From: Oscillospiraceae bacterium
GTDB taxonomy: Bacteria > Bacillota_A > Clostridia > Oscillospirales > Oscillospiraceae
Direction: 5' to 3'
Length of the DNA: 15,575 nt
NCBI GenBank assembly: GCA_017411905.1
Contig: JAFQPB010000021.1
Coordinates: 1 to 15,575 of the forward strand
Of this stretch, positions 1 through 6,823 are shown piece by piece. Position numbers and translations under genes: made by a program. Numbering within the stretch: position 1 is the stretch's first letter; the number at the start of each line of letters is the position of its first letter. The notes under the pieces were generated by a model. That model had not been told where the DNA came from. It saw only the letters and a program-made list of their open reading frames with translations, and did no database searches.

Positions 1-283
1 ACTTCGGGGCAGTAGGCGGCGTTTCTCTTTTTTTGCGTGTCAAATATGCTTCAACATCGTGATTGGAAAGAAATTCATCACGCATATTGTATACCGCTTG
101 AACGGATATTTGCGCATATTCCGCTGTTCGCTTATATCGCATATGATCTGTTTTGCCGGTTCGATCCAGCATTAAGAGAACCCTCGCTCGGGTAATAACA
201 TGGGCATTATGAACACCCTTACGAACGATTTCTTTCAGCTGGATTTGTTCTTCCTCGGTTAAATAAATCTCTTTGTTTAACAT
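1..283 (-). CDS. IS630-family transposase, N-terminal part (cut by window edge)
   Basis: The minus-strand frame opens with ATG at 283 and stays open for 94 codons to the left edge, so only the N-terminal part is visible. It begins MLNKEIYLTEEEQIQLKEIV and continues with ARVLLMLDRTG and a helix-turn-helix-like stretch around YAQISVQAVYNMRDEF. This layout is typical of the DNA-binding N-terminus of IS630/Tc1-type transposases. The catalytic DDE domain would lie outside the window. The start is supported by an AAGGGG ribosome binding site about nine bases upstream and by a promoter further upstream. Family membership is recognised from the pattern of the protein and was not searched. The element sits directly behind an unrelated T-box leader, which suggests that it inserted there. 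Confidence 0.72.
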   Translation of the reverse strand, partial: MLNKEIYLTEEEQIQLKEIVRKGVHNAHVITRARVLLMLDRTGKTDHMRYKRTAEYAQISVQAVYNMRDEFLSNHDVEAYLTRKKRETPPTAPK

Positions 284-313
284 TGTGGCATACCCCTTTG
301 CGGTTTTTATTTT

Positions 314-342
314 AGTATACCACATGTTGCTACATAAGTAAA
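314..342 (-). promoter_or_regulatory. Putative promoter of the IS630 transposase
   Basis: On the minus strand a TTTACT box (337-342) is followed after exactly 17 bases by TATACT (314-319). This is a plausible sigma-A promoter ending about 30 bases before the transposase start. It would let the transposase be expressed independently of the T-box leader upstream. The insertion-sequence end probably lies between about 345 and 385, but the inverted repeat cannot be defined because the other end is not visible. Confidence 0.5.
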
Positions 343-387
343 GTTTAAGTTGTTACAAGATACTACGAGAAATATGACAGTTGCCGC

Positions 388-422
388 AAATAAAAAGCCC
401 CTGAAGCCATACGGCTTCAGGG
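388..422 (-). terminator. Rho-independent terminator of the minus-strand T-box leader
   Basis: The minus strand carries a 10-bp perfect stem (CCCTGAAGCC / GGCTTCAGGG) with a four-base loop, followed by GCTTTTTATTT. It lies immediately after the T-box consensus, where a T-box leader places its regulated terminator. When uncharged tRNA binds, the competing antiterminator would form with the T-box sequence and allow read-through. What lies beyond the terminator is the IS630 element. Confidence 0.88.
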
Positions 423-651
423 ACGAAAAAATCGCGGTACCACCCTGCTTGCTTTGCGTACAAAGCCACTCTCGGACTCTATTAAGTCCATAGCCGATAA
501 CGGGGCGACCGTGCTTCATTACTGCCAAAAGGGTTCACAAAGCCGACTCGGGAAGCAGTCCGCCTTAGTTTTCCGCATCGGCTCGCACCAAACGCCGACT
601 CTCTGCAGCTTCTAAATAAGGCATTATTTCCGTCTATGTCTTTCCTATATG
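391..651 (-). promoter_or_regulatory. T-box riboswitch leader, minus strand, probably orphaned (Leu candidate)
   Basis: The conserved T-box sequence AGGGTGGTACCGCG lies at 433-446 on the minus strand, followed by the terminator. Upstream, Stem I features are visible: an AGAGAGTCGG / GGTGCGAGCCGA distal stem and a GCCTTA/TAAGGC helix above the specifier loop. The 3' side of that loop reads GGACTGCTTCCCGAG. By spacing to the conserved GAG, the specifier is most likely CTG (556-558), a Leu codon. The UGGU bulge pairs with an ACCA tRNA end, so discriminator A, which fits Leu and excludes overlapping readings such as TGC (Cys). The class is certain from sequence; the specifier is inference. No amino-acid gene follows: downstream is an IS630 transposase. 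Confidence 0.88.
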
Positions 652-657
652 GGACAC

Positions 658-686
658 ATTAAAGCACATCGAAAGCCCTTTGTCAA
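658..686 (-). promoter_or_regulatory. Promoter of the minus-strand T-box leader
   Basis: Minus-strand TTGACA (681-686, a perfect -35 box) is followed after 17 bases by TTTAAT (658-663, five of six matches to the -10 consensus). Transcription would start near 650, just before Stem I of the T-box. The block from about 700 to 735, between this promoter and the plus-strand one, is very A/T-rich and could act as a shared upstream element. Confidence 0.75.
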
Positions 687-735
687 TGGGGAAAAGCGAT
701 TTTATAAAAATTTTTTGTTTTTACTATAAAAACAT

Positions 736-764
736 TTGACTTTTCCTCGCGGTCGTGGTATTCT
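736..764 (+). promoter_or_regulatory. Promoter of the plus-strand T-box leader and synthetase-VOR operon
   Basis: TTGACT (736-741) is followed after 17 bases by TATTCT (759-764), predicting a start near 771, just before Stem I of the plus-strand T-box. The -35 box is strong and the -10 box moderate. It is divergent from the minus-strand T-box promoter, with about 50 bases between the two -35 boxes. Confidence 0.7.
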
Positions 765-770
765 CTATGC

Positions 771-1038
771 ATATATTAAAAAGGCATTGATGAAGACGGC
801 CGGAGCAAGGTCTTTTCAGAGAGCCGACGGCAGGTGCGAGTCGGTAAGTTTTTGTTCCAAGTGCCCATCCCTTCTGAGCCGGAGCCCGAAAAATCACAAT
901 CAGTAGGCGTCTCCCGTTTGCCCGCGTTAAGGGATAGGACTTGCTGGAGTCTGAAGGTGGCGGCTATGGCCGCAATTTGAGTGGTACCGCGGATATGTTT
1001 TTATTCGTCTCAAGATGTTCTTGAGGCGTTTTTATTTT
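771..1038 (+). promoter_or_regulatory. T-box riboswitch leader controlling the acyl-CoA synthetase/VOR/ilvE operon (Ile candidate)
   Basis: The conserved T-box motif GAGTGGTACCGCGG lies at 979-992 and the terminator follows at 1006-1038. Stem I is recognisable from GATGAAGACGG near 789, AGAGAG at 818-823 and GGTGCGAG at 833-840, with a CCGAC/GTCGG distal stem. Stem III is GCGGC-tatg-GCCGC at 960-973. The 3' side of the specifier loop reads GTGCCCATCCCTTCTGAG. Using the same spacing to GAG as in the neighbouring T-box gives ATC at 867-869, an Ile codon. UGGU in the bulge predicts discriminator A, which fits Ile and argues against CAT (His). GCC (Ala) and CCC (Pro) are not excluded. The class is secure; the specifier is inference, supported by the branched-chain genes downstream. 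Confidence 0.9.
1006..1038 (+). terminator. Regulated terminator of the plus-strand T-box
   Basis: A 9-bp stem, CGTCTCAAG / CTTGAGGCG with one G-T pair and a five-base loop, is followed by TTTTTATTTT. It lies 14 bases after the T-box consensus and 21 bases before the first start codon. It should end transcription unless uncharged tRNA stabilises the antiterminator. Confidence 0.88.
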
Positions 1039-1058
1039 GTGAAAGGATGGTAAAGATT

Positions 1059-3338
1059 ATGAGCGACCAGAAAAATGTAACAACCCCCCTGATGGACGTG
1101 GCCCTGCGAATTCGCGAAATGCGGCAGATCGTGGGCTATACCGTAAAAGAAATGGCAGAGAAGACCGAGATTATCCCGTCGCTCTATGAACGCTATGAGT
1201 CCGGCGCAGTGGATCTGCCCTTCTCCTTTATGCACAAATGCGCCAAGGTCTTTGGCCTTGAGCTGACAGAGCTTTTGGAAGGCCGCAGCGCAAAGCTGAG
1301 CGCCTATACCGTTACCCGCCGGGGCAAGGGTATGGTCACTGCCAGCGAGGACGGCATTACCATCGCCGATATGGCGCCGATGTTCCGCAGCAAGCTGGCA
1401 ACACCCTACTGGGTTACATATGAATACTCCGAGGAGCTGCAGGATGCGCCCATCCACACCACTACCCACGACGGTCAAGAGTTTGATTTGGTGCTGCAGG
1501 GTGCAATGCGCATCAGGGTGGGTGACCATGAGGAAGTACTCCGGGAGGGCGACTCTATCTTCTACAATTCTTCCACACCCCATGGTATGATCGCAGTGGA
1601 GGGGAAGGACTGTGTATTTCTCTCTATGATTATGGCCAGCGACAAGCGGGATACCGCCCTAAAGCTGGAGCCAAGATCTGCTGTTAAGGAGCTGACGGCA
1701 GAGCAGCGGCTGCTGTGCAACGAGTTTGTATGGGGTGCGGAGGATGACAGCGGTGCAATGACCGGCATCAACTATGCAAACACCGACCGCTACAATTTTG
1801 CATTTGACACCGTGGATGCTTTGGCACGAAAGAATCCTGACAAGCTGGCAATGGTGCATATTGGGGATGATATGACAGAGCACCGCTTTACTTTCAAAGA
1901 CTTTAAGGATGCCTCCTCTCAGTGCGCCAACTATTTCAAGTCTTTGGGAATTCGCCGGGGTGACCGTGTTATGCTGGTGCTGAAAAGACACTACCAGTTC
2001 TGGTATGCTATTTTGGGTTTGCACAAGCTGGGCGCGATTGCAATTCCGGCAACCAACCAGCTTATGGAACACGATTTTACCTACCGCTTCCAGGCCGGCG
2101 GTGTATCTGCTATTTTGTGTACTGCGGACGGAGATACTGCCCATCAGGTCGAATTGGCAGAAAAGGTCTGTAATATCAATCTTACGAAGGTTTTGGTTGG
2201 CGGAAGCCGAGAAGGCTGGCACGATTTTAATGAGGAATACGGCTTATTTAGCCGTCGGTATGTCCGCACCGAGGACGCGCCCTGCGGTGATGATCCGATG
2301 CTGATGCTCTTTACCTCCGGCACCACCGGTTATCCCAAAATGGCTATGCACTCTTATAAGTATGCCTTGGGTCACTATGTCACGGCCCGTTATTGGCACT
2401 TATGCGAGCGGGAAGGTCTCCACTTTACTATTTCTGAGACGGGCTGGGGCAAGGCACTTTGGGGCAAGCTCTACGGCCAGTGGCTTTGTGAGGGTGCAGT
2501 CTTTGTCTATGACTTTGACAGATTTGATGCAGAGAAGATCCTGCCAATGTTTGCAAAGTACAATATTACCACCTTCTGCGCACCGCCAACGATGTATCGG
2601 ATGCTTATCAAGCAGGATTTGAGCAAATACGATCTTTCCTCCATTCACCACGCCACCACCGCCGGTGAAGCACTAAATCCGGAGGTTTTCTATCAGTTCG
2701 AAAAATCCACGGGACTGCGGATCCACGAAGGCTTCGGTCAGACGGAAATGACCCTTGGCATTGCAAACCTCTACGGCACCGACATTAAGCCCGGTGCGAT
2801 GGGCAAGCCTATCCCCGGCTACGGTATTGATATCGTGGATGCTGACGGAAAGCCTGTAGAAGACGGTATCAACGGTGAGATCGTCATCCGTACTGATCCC
2901 AAGCCCACCTGTGGTGTGTTCCTCGGTTATTACTTAAATAAGGAGGCCACGGATGCCGTATGGCACGACGGCTTCTACCACACCGGTGATGTGGCTTGGC
3001 GTGACGAGGACGGCTATTACTGGTATGTGGGTCGGGCGGACGATGTGATCAAGTCCTCTGGCTACCGTATCGGACCGTTCGAGATCGAGTCCACCATTAT
3101 GGAACTGCCCTATGTTTTGGAGTGTGGTGTCTGTGCTGCTCCTGACGAGGTGCGCGGGCAGGTAGTCAAGGCCTGCATCGTGCTGGTTCCCGGCACAGAG
3201 GGTACAGAGGAACTGAAAAAAGAAATTCAGTCCTACGTTAAGACCCATACGGCACCTTATAAGTACCCCCGTATTGTAGAGTTCCGGGAGGAGCTGCCTA
3301 AGACCATCAGCGGAAAAATTATGCGAAATAAGCTGTAA
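1059..3338 (+). CDS. XRE-cupin-acyl-CoA synthetase fusion, paralog 1
   Basis: The start is the ATG at 1059, eight bases after GAAAGGATGG. A longer frame from 981 would translate the T-box terminator and is rejected. The protein is 759 residues. Residues 14-74 form an XRE-type helix-turn-helix. Residues 115-195 form a cupin, with likely metal ligands H137, E141 and H175. The rest is an ANL-superfamily adenylate-forming enzyme resembling medium-chain (ACSM) acyl-CoA synthetases: TSGTTGYPK at 419-427, ETGWGKALWG near 460, GFGQTE at 558-563, HTGD at 641-644 and a catalytic lysine in TISGK (K753). It should activate a carboxylic acid to acyl-AMP and then acyl-CoA. The VOR and aminotransferase genes downstream suggest branched-chain or aryl short-chain acids as substrates, which is inference. 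The fused regulator could sense the substrate or bind DNA. It is the first gene under the T-box. Confidence 0.88.
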   Translation: MSDQKNVTTPLMDVALRIREMRQIVGYTVKEMAEKTEIIPSLYERYESGAVDLPFSFMHKCAKVFGLELTELLEGRSAKLSAYTVTRRGKGMVTASEDGITIADMAPMFRSKLATPYWVTYEYSEELQDAPIHTTTHDGQEFDLVLQGAMRIRVGDHEEVLREGDSIFYNSSTPHGMIAVEGKDCVFLSMIMASDKRDTALKLEPRSAVKELTAEQRLLCNEFVWGAEDDSGAMTGINYANTDRYNFAFDTVDALARKNPDKLAMVHIGDDMTEHRFTFKDFKDASSQCANYFKSLGIRRGDRVMLVLKRHYQFWYAILGLHKLGAIAIPATNQLMEHDFTYRFQAGGVSAILCTADGDTAHQVELAEKVCNINLTKVLVGGSREGWHDFNEEYGLFSRRYVRTEDAPCGDDPMLMLFTSGTTGYPKMAMHSYKYALGHYVTARYWHLCEREGLHFTISETGWGKALWGKLYGQWLCEGAVFVYDFDRFDAEKILPMFAKYNITTFCAPPTMYRMLIKQDLSKYDLSSIHHATTAGEALNPEVFYQFEKSTGLRIHEGFGQTEMTLGIANLYGTDIKPGAMGKPIPGYGIDIVDADGKPVEDGINGEIVIRTDPKPTCGVFLGYYLNKEATDAVWHDGFYHTGDVAWRDEDGYYWYVGRADDVIKSSGYRIGPFEIESTIMELPYVLECGVCAAPDEVRGQVVKACIVLVPGTEGTEELKKEIQSYVKTHTAPYKYPRIVEFREELPKTISGKIMRNKL

Positions 3339-3343
3339 AAAGG

Positions 3344-3372
3344 TTGACAGGGAAGAAGAAAAGAAGGATAAT
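3344..3372 (+). promoter_or_regulatory. Putative internal promoter before the second synthetase
   Basis: A perfect TTGACA (3344-3349) is followed after 17 bases by GATAAT (3367-3372, five of six). It starts five bases after the stop codon of paralog 1. Transcription would begin near 3379, cross a palindromic repeat and enter paralog 2. No T-box motif is present between here and 3563, so this promoter could express the downstream genes without tRNA control. Confidence 0.5.
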
Positions 3373-3382
3373 ATAACGATAA

Positions 3383-3535
3383 AGCCTCCCTTTTATAAAG
3401 GGAGCCTTGGCCCCCTCGCTGAGGGGGCTGGCAGAAATCTTTGATTTCTGACTGGGGGAGTGTACTTGGTGAGATAGGACACTTCCTCCGACGCGGCATA
3501 TGCCGCGCCACCTCCATCAAAGAGGGAGGCAAGGC
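3383..3535 (+). repeat. Mosaic palindromic intergenic repeat, copy 1
   Basis: This stretch is almost entirely built from hairpins: CTCCCTTTTATAAAGGGAG (3386-3404), CCCCCTC/GAGGGGG (3411-3427), CAGAAATCTTTGATTTCTG (3432-3450), and a 16-base palindrome centred on GGCATATGCC (3492-3507). It closes with AGAGGGAGGC. The central arm, a short AAATC/GATTT hairpin, and the C-rich/G-rich outer arms recur in the copies near 12498 and 13411. It has no coding potential. Such elements are common between genes in Oscillospiraceae-like genomes; that statement is from general knowledge, not a search. Confidence 0.72.
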
Positions 3536-3562
3536 CGTGGGCAGAGAATTTGAGGTTGGTTT

Positions 3563-5848
3563 ATGGATAATAATATCACCGGGATGGATTTTAAGACGCG
3601 GCAGGTTGCAGCGCGTATCCGGGAGCTTCGGGAAGCCAATGGACTTACTCCGGAGGAGATGGCACAGCGCACCGACATGAGTGTGGAGGAATATCTCCAG
3701 CATGAGCAGGGCAACCGGAATTTGAATATCGCCTTTTTGTACCGTTGTACGCTTATCTTGGGTGTCGATTTTGGCGACCTTTTGGAGGGTCACAGCCCTA
3801 AGCTGCGCGCTTATGCCTTGACGAGAAAGGGTGACGGTCAGCGCATTGAAGAAGCTCACGGGATGGTTGGCTACAACTTGGCGGCGGGCTTTAGAAACCG
3901 TATTGCACTGCCCCTTTATATGGAGCTGGCTTACCGCCCCGATGAAGAGCGGGAAATTGAGGTCACTACCCATACGGGGCAGGAGTGCGACATTGTGATC
4001 CGCGGGCATATGAAAATTCAGATCGGCGGGCATACGGAAATTCTCCACCCCGGCGACTGTATTTATTACGATTCCTCCGTGCCCCACGGTATGATCGCGG
4101 TGGAGGGCGAGGATTGCGCGTTTTATGCTATTGTGCTGTCTAATTCCGCCGCCCGTGAAAACGAGGAGGCAACAGCCGTTGCCACCGTGGAAGCGGCACC
4201 TGTACAGACCGATGACGAAAAGCGTATTTATCATAAGTTTATCATTCCTACTGAGGAAAAGGGTAAGCTTACCGCCATCGCGTTCCGCAATGAGGAGAAA
4301 TTCAATTTTGCCTTTGATGTTGTGGATGCACTGGGTCGCAGTAAGCCGGAAAAGCTGGCAATGCTTCACATTGCGAAGGACGGCACCGAGCACCGGTTTA
4401 CCTTTAAGGATATGAAAAAGGAATCCGCCCGGGCTGCCAATTATTTTAAGGCGTTGGGTATCCGTCGGGGCGACCGGGTGATGCTGGTGCTAAAGCGTCA
4501 CTACCAGTTCTGGTTTGCAATGTTAGGACTTCATAAGTTGGGCGCGATCGCCATTCCGGCCACCAACCAGCTTCTTGAAAAGGACTTTACATACCGCTTT
4601 GCGGCAGGCAATGTAAAAGCTATCCTCTGTACTGCTGACGGGGATACGGCCGATGCGGTGGATGCGGCGGCCGCAAAGACACCCACCCTTGCCTGCAAGA
4701 TTATGGTCGGCGGCAAAAAAGAGGGCTGGCACGACTTTGATGAGGAATACACAATGTATTCTTCCCACTTTGCAAGAGCCGAGGATGCGCCTTGCGGAAG
4801 TGACCCGATGCTAATGTTCTTTACATCCGGCACTTCCGGTTATCCCAAGATCGCTGCCCATAACTATAAGTATCCCTTGGGTCACTTTATTACCGCAAAA
4901 TACTGGCATCGCGTGGATCCCGATGGCCTGCACCTGACCATTTCCGATACTGGCTGGGCAAAGGCACTTTGGGGCAAGCTCTACGGCCAGTGGCTTTGCG
5001 AGGCGGCAAACTTCGTATACGACTTTGACCGTTTTGATGCAGAGAAGATTCTGCCGATGTTTGCAAAGCATAAGATCACCACCTTCTGCGCTCCGCCCAC
5101 GATGTACCGGATGCTCATTAAGCAGGATCTGAGCCGGTTTGACCTTTCCTCTATCCGTCACGCCTCTACCGCAGGTGAAGCCCTGAACCCGGAGGTCTAC
5201 CGCCAGTTTAAGAAGCACACCGGCCTTGCGGTCAAGGAAGGCTTTGGCCAGTCGGAAAGCACGATTATCATTGGCAACCTGACCGGCGACAGCCATAAGG
5301 TTGGCTCTATGGGCAAGCCTGTACCGCTGTATAACGTTCAGCTTTTGGATATTGAAGGAAAGCCGGTTGCTCCCGGTGATACCGGTGAAATTTGCATTGA
5401 TATTTCCAAGGGACTGCCCTGCGGTCTTGCCTATGCTTATGAGGGAAGCCCGGAGATCACAGCGGAAACTTGGCGGGATGGCTATTATCACACCGGAGAC
5501 CTTGCTTGGAAGGACGAGGACGGCTTCTACTGGTACGTGGGCCGTGCCGATGATGTGATTAAATCTTCCGGCTACCGGATTGGACCTTTTGAGATTGAAA
5601 ATGTAATTATGGAGTTGCCCTATGTCTTGGAGTGCGGTGTATCTGCCGCGCCTGACGAGATTCGCGGTCAGGTTGTCAAGGCAAGCATTGTACTTGTGGG
5701 CGATATGAAGGGTACGGACGGGCTGAAAAGAGAAATTCAGGACTATGTAAAATCCCGCACAGCCCCCTATAAATATCCACGCATCGTGGAATTTAGGGAG
5801 AGTCTCCCTAAGACCACCAGCGGTAAAATTATTCGCAAACAATTGTAA
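3563..5848 (+). CDS. XRE-cupin-acyl-CoA synthetase fusion, paralog 2
   Basis: The protein is 761 residues with the same architecture as paralog 1: an XRE-type helix-turn-helix at about 15-75, a cupin at about 115-195 with H137, E141 and H175 at identical positions, and an ACSM-like synthetase. Motifs are TSGTSGYPK (421-429), SDTGWAKALWGK near 461, GFGQSE and a C-terminal TTSGK lysine (K755). The C-terminal halves of the two paralogs are close to each other, while the regulatory N-termini differ more. Residues after GFGQ (SESTIIIG here, TEMTLGIA in paralog 1) also differ, which may reflect a different acyl substrate. The ATG at 3563 has GAGG seven bases upstream. It probably activates another branched or aryl acid for the downstream oxidoreductase; substrate identity is not visible from sequence. 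Confidence 0.88.
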   Translation: MDNNITGMDFKTRQVAARIRELREANGLTPEEMAQRTDMSVEEYLQHEQGNRNLNIAFLYRCTLILGVDFGDLLEGHSPKLRAYALTRKGDGQRIEEAHGMVGYNLAAGFRNRIALPLYMELAYRPDEEREIEVTTHTGQECDIVIRGHMKIQIGGHTEILHPGDCIYYDSSVPHGMIAVEGEDCAFYAIVLSNSAARENEEATAVATVEAAPVQTDDEKRIYHKFIIPTEEKGKLTAIAFRNEEKFNFAFDVVDALGRSKPEKLAMLHIAKDGTEHRFTFKDMKKESARAANYFKALGIRRGDRVMLVLKRHYQFWFAMLGLHKLGAIAIPATNQLLEKDFTYRFAAGNVKAILCTADGDTADAVDAAAAKTPTLACKIMVGGKKEGWHDFDEEYTMYSSHFARAEDAPCGSDPMLMFFTSGTSGYPKIAAHNYKYPLGHFITAKYWHRVDPDGLHLTISDTGWAKALWGKLYGQWLCEAANFVYDFDRFDAEKILPMFAKHKITTFCAPPTMYRMLIKQDLSRFDLSSIRHASTAGEALNPEVYRQFKKHTGLAVKEGFGQSESTIIIGNLTGDSHKVGSMGKPVPLYNVQLLDIEGKPVAPGDTGEICIDISKGLPCGLAYAYEGSPEITAETWRDGYYHTGDLAWKDEDGFYWYVGRADDVIKSSGYRIGPFEIENVIMELPYVLECGVSAAPDEIRGQVVKASIVLVGDMKGTDGLKREIQDYVKSRTAPYKYPRIVEFRESLPKTTSGKIIRKQL

Positions 5849-5854
5849 TGATGG

Positions 5855-5904
5855 CGTAGGGGCGACTATCAGTCGCCCGCGGGCGGATAGTATCCGCCCC
5901 TACG
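5855..5904 (+). repeat. Short palindromic repeat with 10-bp terminal inverted repeats
   Basis: The outer arms CGTAGGGGCG (5855-5864) and CGCCCCTACG (5895-5904) are perfect inverted repeats. Inside are two further hairpins, GGGCGAC/GTCGCCC and GGGCGGATA/TATCCGCCC. The element fills most of the gap between paralog 2 and the P-loop gene. It resembles the small non-coding palindromic units found in many copies in clostridial genomes. It has no T-run and is not an obvious terminator. Confidence 0.7.
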
Positions 5905-5930
5905 ATTCTACACGATAGTAGGAGTTTAAT

Positions 5931-6620
5931 TTGGAACAAAAACGATTAACCCTCTTTGCCGGACATTACGGCAGTGGAAAAACCAATATTGCCGTCAACT
6001 ATAGCTTATATCTCAGGAAGCTTGGCTACCCGGTGACGGTGGCGGATTTGGACATCGTCAATCCCTATTTCCGTACCAAGGACAGCGCGGCAGTACTGGA
6101 AAGTGCGGGAATAGAGCTGATATCTTCCCCCTTTGCCAACAGCAACCTGGATGTGCCGGCTATGCCGCCGGAGGTCTACCGCTTGGTAGCGGATAGAACC
6201 CGCTACGGTGTGCTGGACATCGGCGGTGACGACCGGGGCGCGCTGGCGTTGGGACGGTATGTGCCGATGATATTGGAGGAGAATGACTACGAAATGCTTT
6301 TCGTGATCAACAAGTCCCGTCCCCTTACCCGGGATGTGGCAGGCACACTGGAAGTGATGGAGGAAATTGAAACCGCCTGCGGTCTTAAGTTCACTGCCAT
6401 CGTTAACAATACCAATTTGGGAAAAGTCACCACTGTAGAGGATATTTTGGCAAGCGAAAGCTATGCGAAAGCAGTATCGGAAAAAACAGGCCTGCCTATC
6501 AAAATGACAACGGTAAATCATACACTTTTGCAACATCTACCGGAGGGAAATTTCTTCCCCCTCTATTTGCAAGAGCTATATTACGAAATAAAAACGGAGG
6601 ACACATTATGGCGAAACTGA
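5931..6620 (+). CDS. Small P-loop NTPase (SIMIBI/MinD-CobQ-like) of the VOR operon
   Basis: The gene starts with TTG at 5931; an AGTAGGAG ribosome binding site six bases upstream decides this. The 229-residue product has a Walker A loop GHYGSGKTN (11-19), a DLDIVNPYF segment (39-47, the likely switch I/Walker A' region) and LDIGGDD (95-101, the likely switch II/Walker B region). NNTNLG near residue 160 resembles a nucleotide-base recognition motif. This places it with MinD/ParA/CobQ-type ATPases, although the extra lysine of the deviant Walker A motif is absent. It has no signal peptide or membrane segment, so it is probably cytosolic. Its last 13 bases overlap the ferredoxin gene, implying tight co-expression. 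It might assist Fe-S assembly or maturation of the oxidoreductase, but its function is unknown. Confidence 0.8.
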   Translation: MEQKRLTLFAGHYGSGKTNIAVNYSLYLRKLGYPVTVADLDIVNPYFRTKDSAAVLESAGIELISSPFANSNLDVPAMPPEVYRLVADRTRYGVLDIGGDDRGALALGRYVPMILEENDYEMLFVINKSRPLTRDVAGTLEVMEEIETACGLKFTAIVNNTNLGKVTTVEDILASESYAKAVSEKTGLPIKMTTVNHTLLQHLPEGNFFPLYLQELYYEIKTEDTLWRN

Positions 6621-6814
6621 CATTTAAGGAAGAGCTGTGCAAGGGCTGCGGCCTTTGCGTAAACGCCTGTCCCAAGGGAATCTTGACTCTCTCCCGGACA
6701 AGGCTTAATCAAAAGGGACACGCACCGGTAGAGCTGACAAAGCCTGAGGACTGCGTAGGCTGCGCGTTTTGCGCTACGATGTGTCCTGACTGTGTAATTA
6801 AAGTAGAAAAGTGA
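6608..6814 (+). CDS. 2x[4Fe-4S] ferredoxin-like delta subunit of 2-oxoacid:ferredoxin oxidoreductase
   Basis: This 68-residue protein has two classic cluster-binding motifs, CKGCGLCVNACP (residues 11-22) and CVGCAFCATMCP in the C-terminal half. That spacing ligates two [4Fe-4S] clusters and matches the delta/ferredoxin subunit of four-subunit oxidoreductases such as VOR and KOR. It would pass electrons between the TPP centre and free ferredoxin. The start ATG lies inside the end of the P-loop gene, with GGAGG seven bases upstream. The alpha-subunit gene begins nine bases after its stop codon. The assignment to this complex rests on gene order. Confidence 0.9.
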   Translation: MAKLTFKEELCKGCGLCVNACPKGILTLSRTRLNQKGHAPVELTKPEDCVGCAFCATMCPDCVIKVEK

Positions 6815-6823
6815 GGAGAAGCT

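Noticed and set aside
307..528. Minus-strand open frame of 73 codons
   Set aside because: It lies across the T-box leader, its terminator and the presumed IS end. The structured RNA explains the sequence.
981..1058. N-terminal extension of the first synthetase starting at GTG 981
   Set aside because: It would translate the T-box consensus and the regulated terminator, and there is no ribosome binding site. The ATG at 1059 has GAAAGGATGG at proper spacing and begins at the family's usual N-terminus.
3339..3562. A possible third T-box before paralog 2
   Set aside because: The GGTGGTACCGCG-type motif is absent; the hairpins belong to a palindromic repeat.
3257..4393. Long minus-strand open frame of 378 codons
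   Set aside because: It runs antisense to paralog 2 and through a palindromic repeat, resembles no family, and the plus-strand frame is clearly the real gene.
4811..5842. Minus-strand open frame of 343 codons
   Set aside because: Antisense shadow of the well-supported synthetase paralog 2; no ribosome binding site or recognisable motif.
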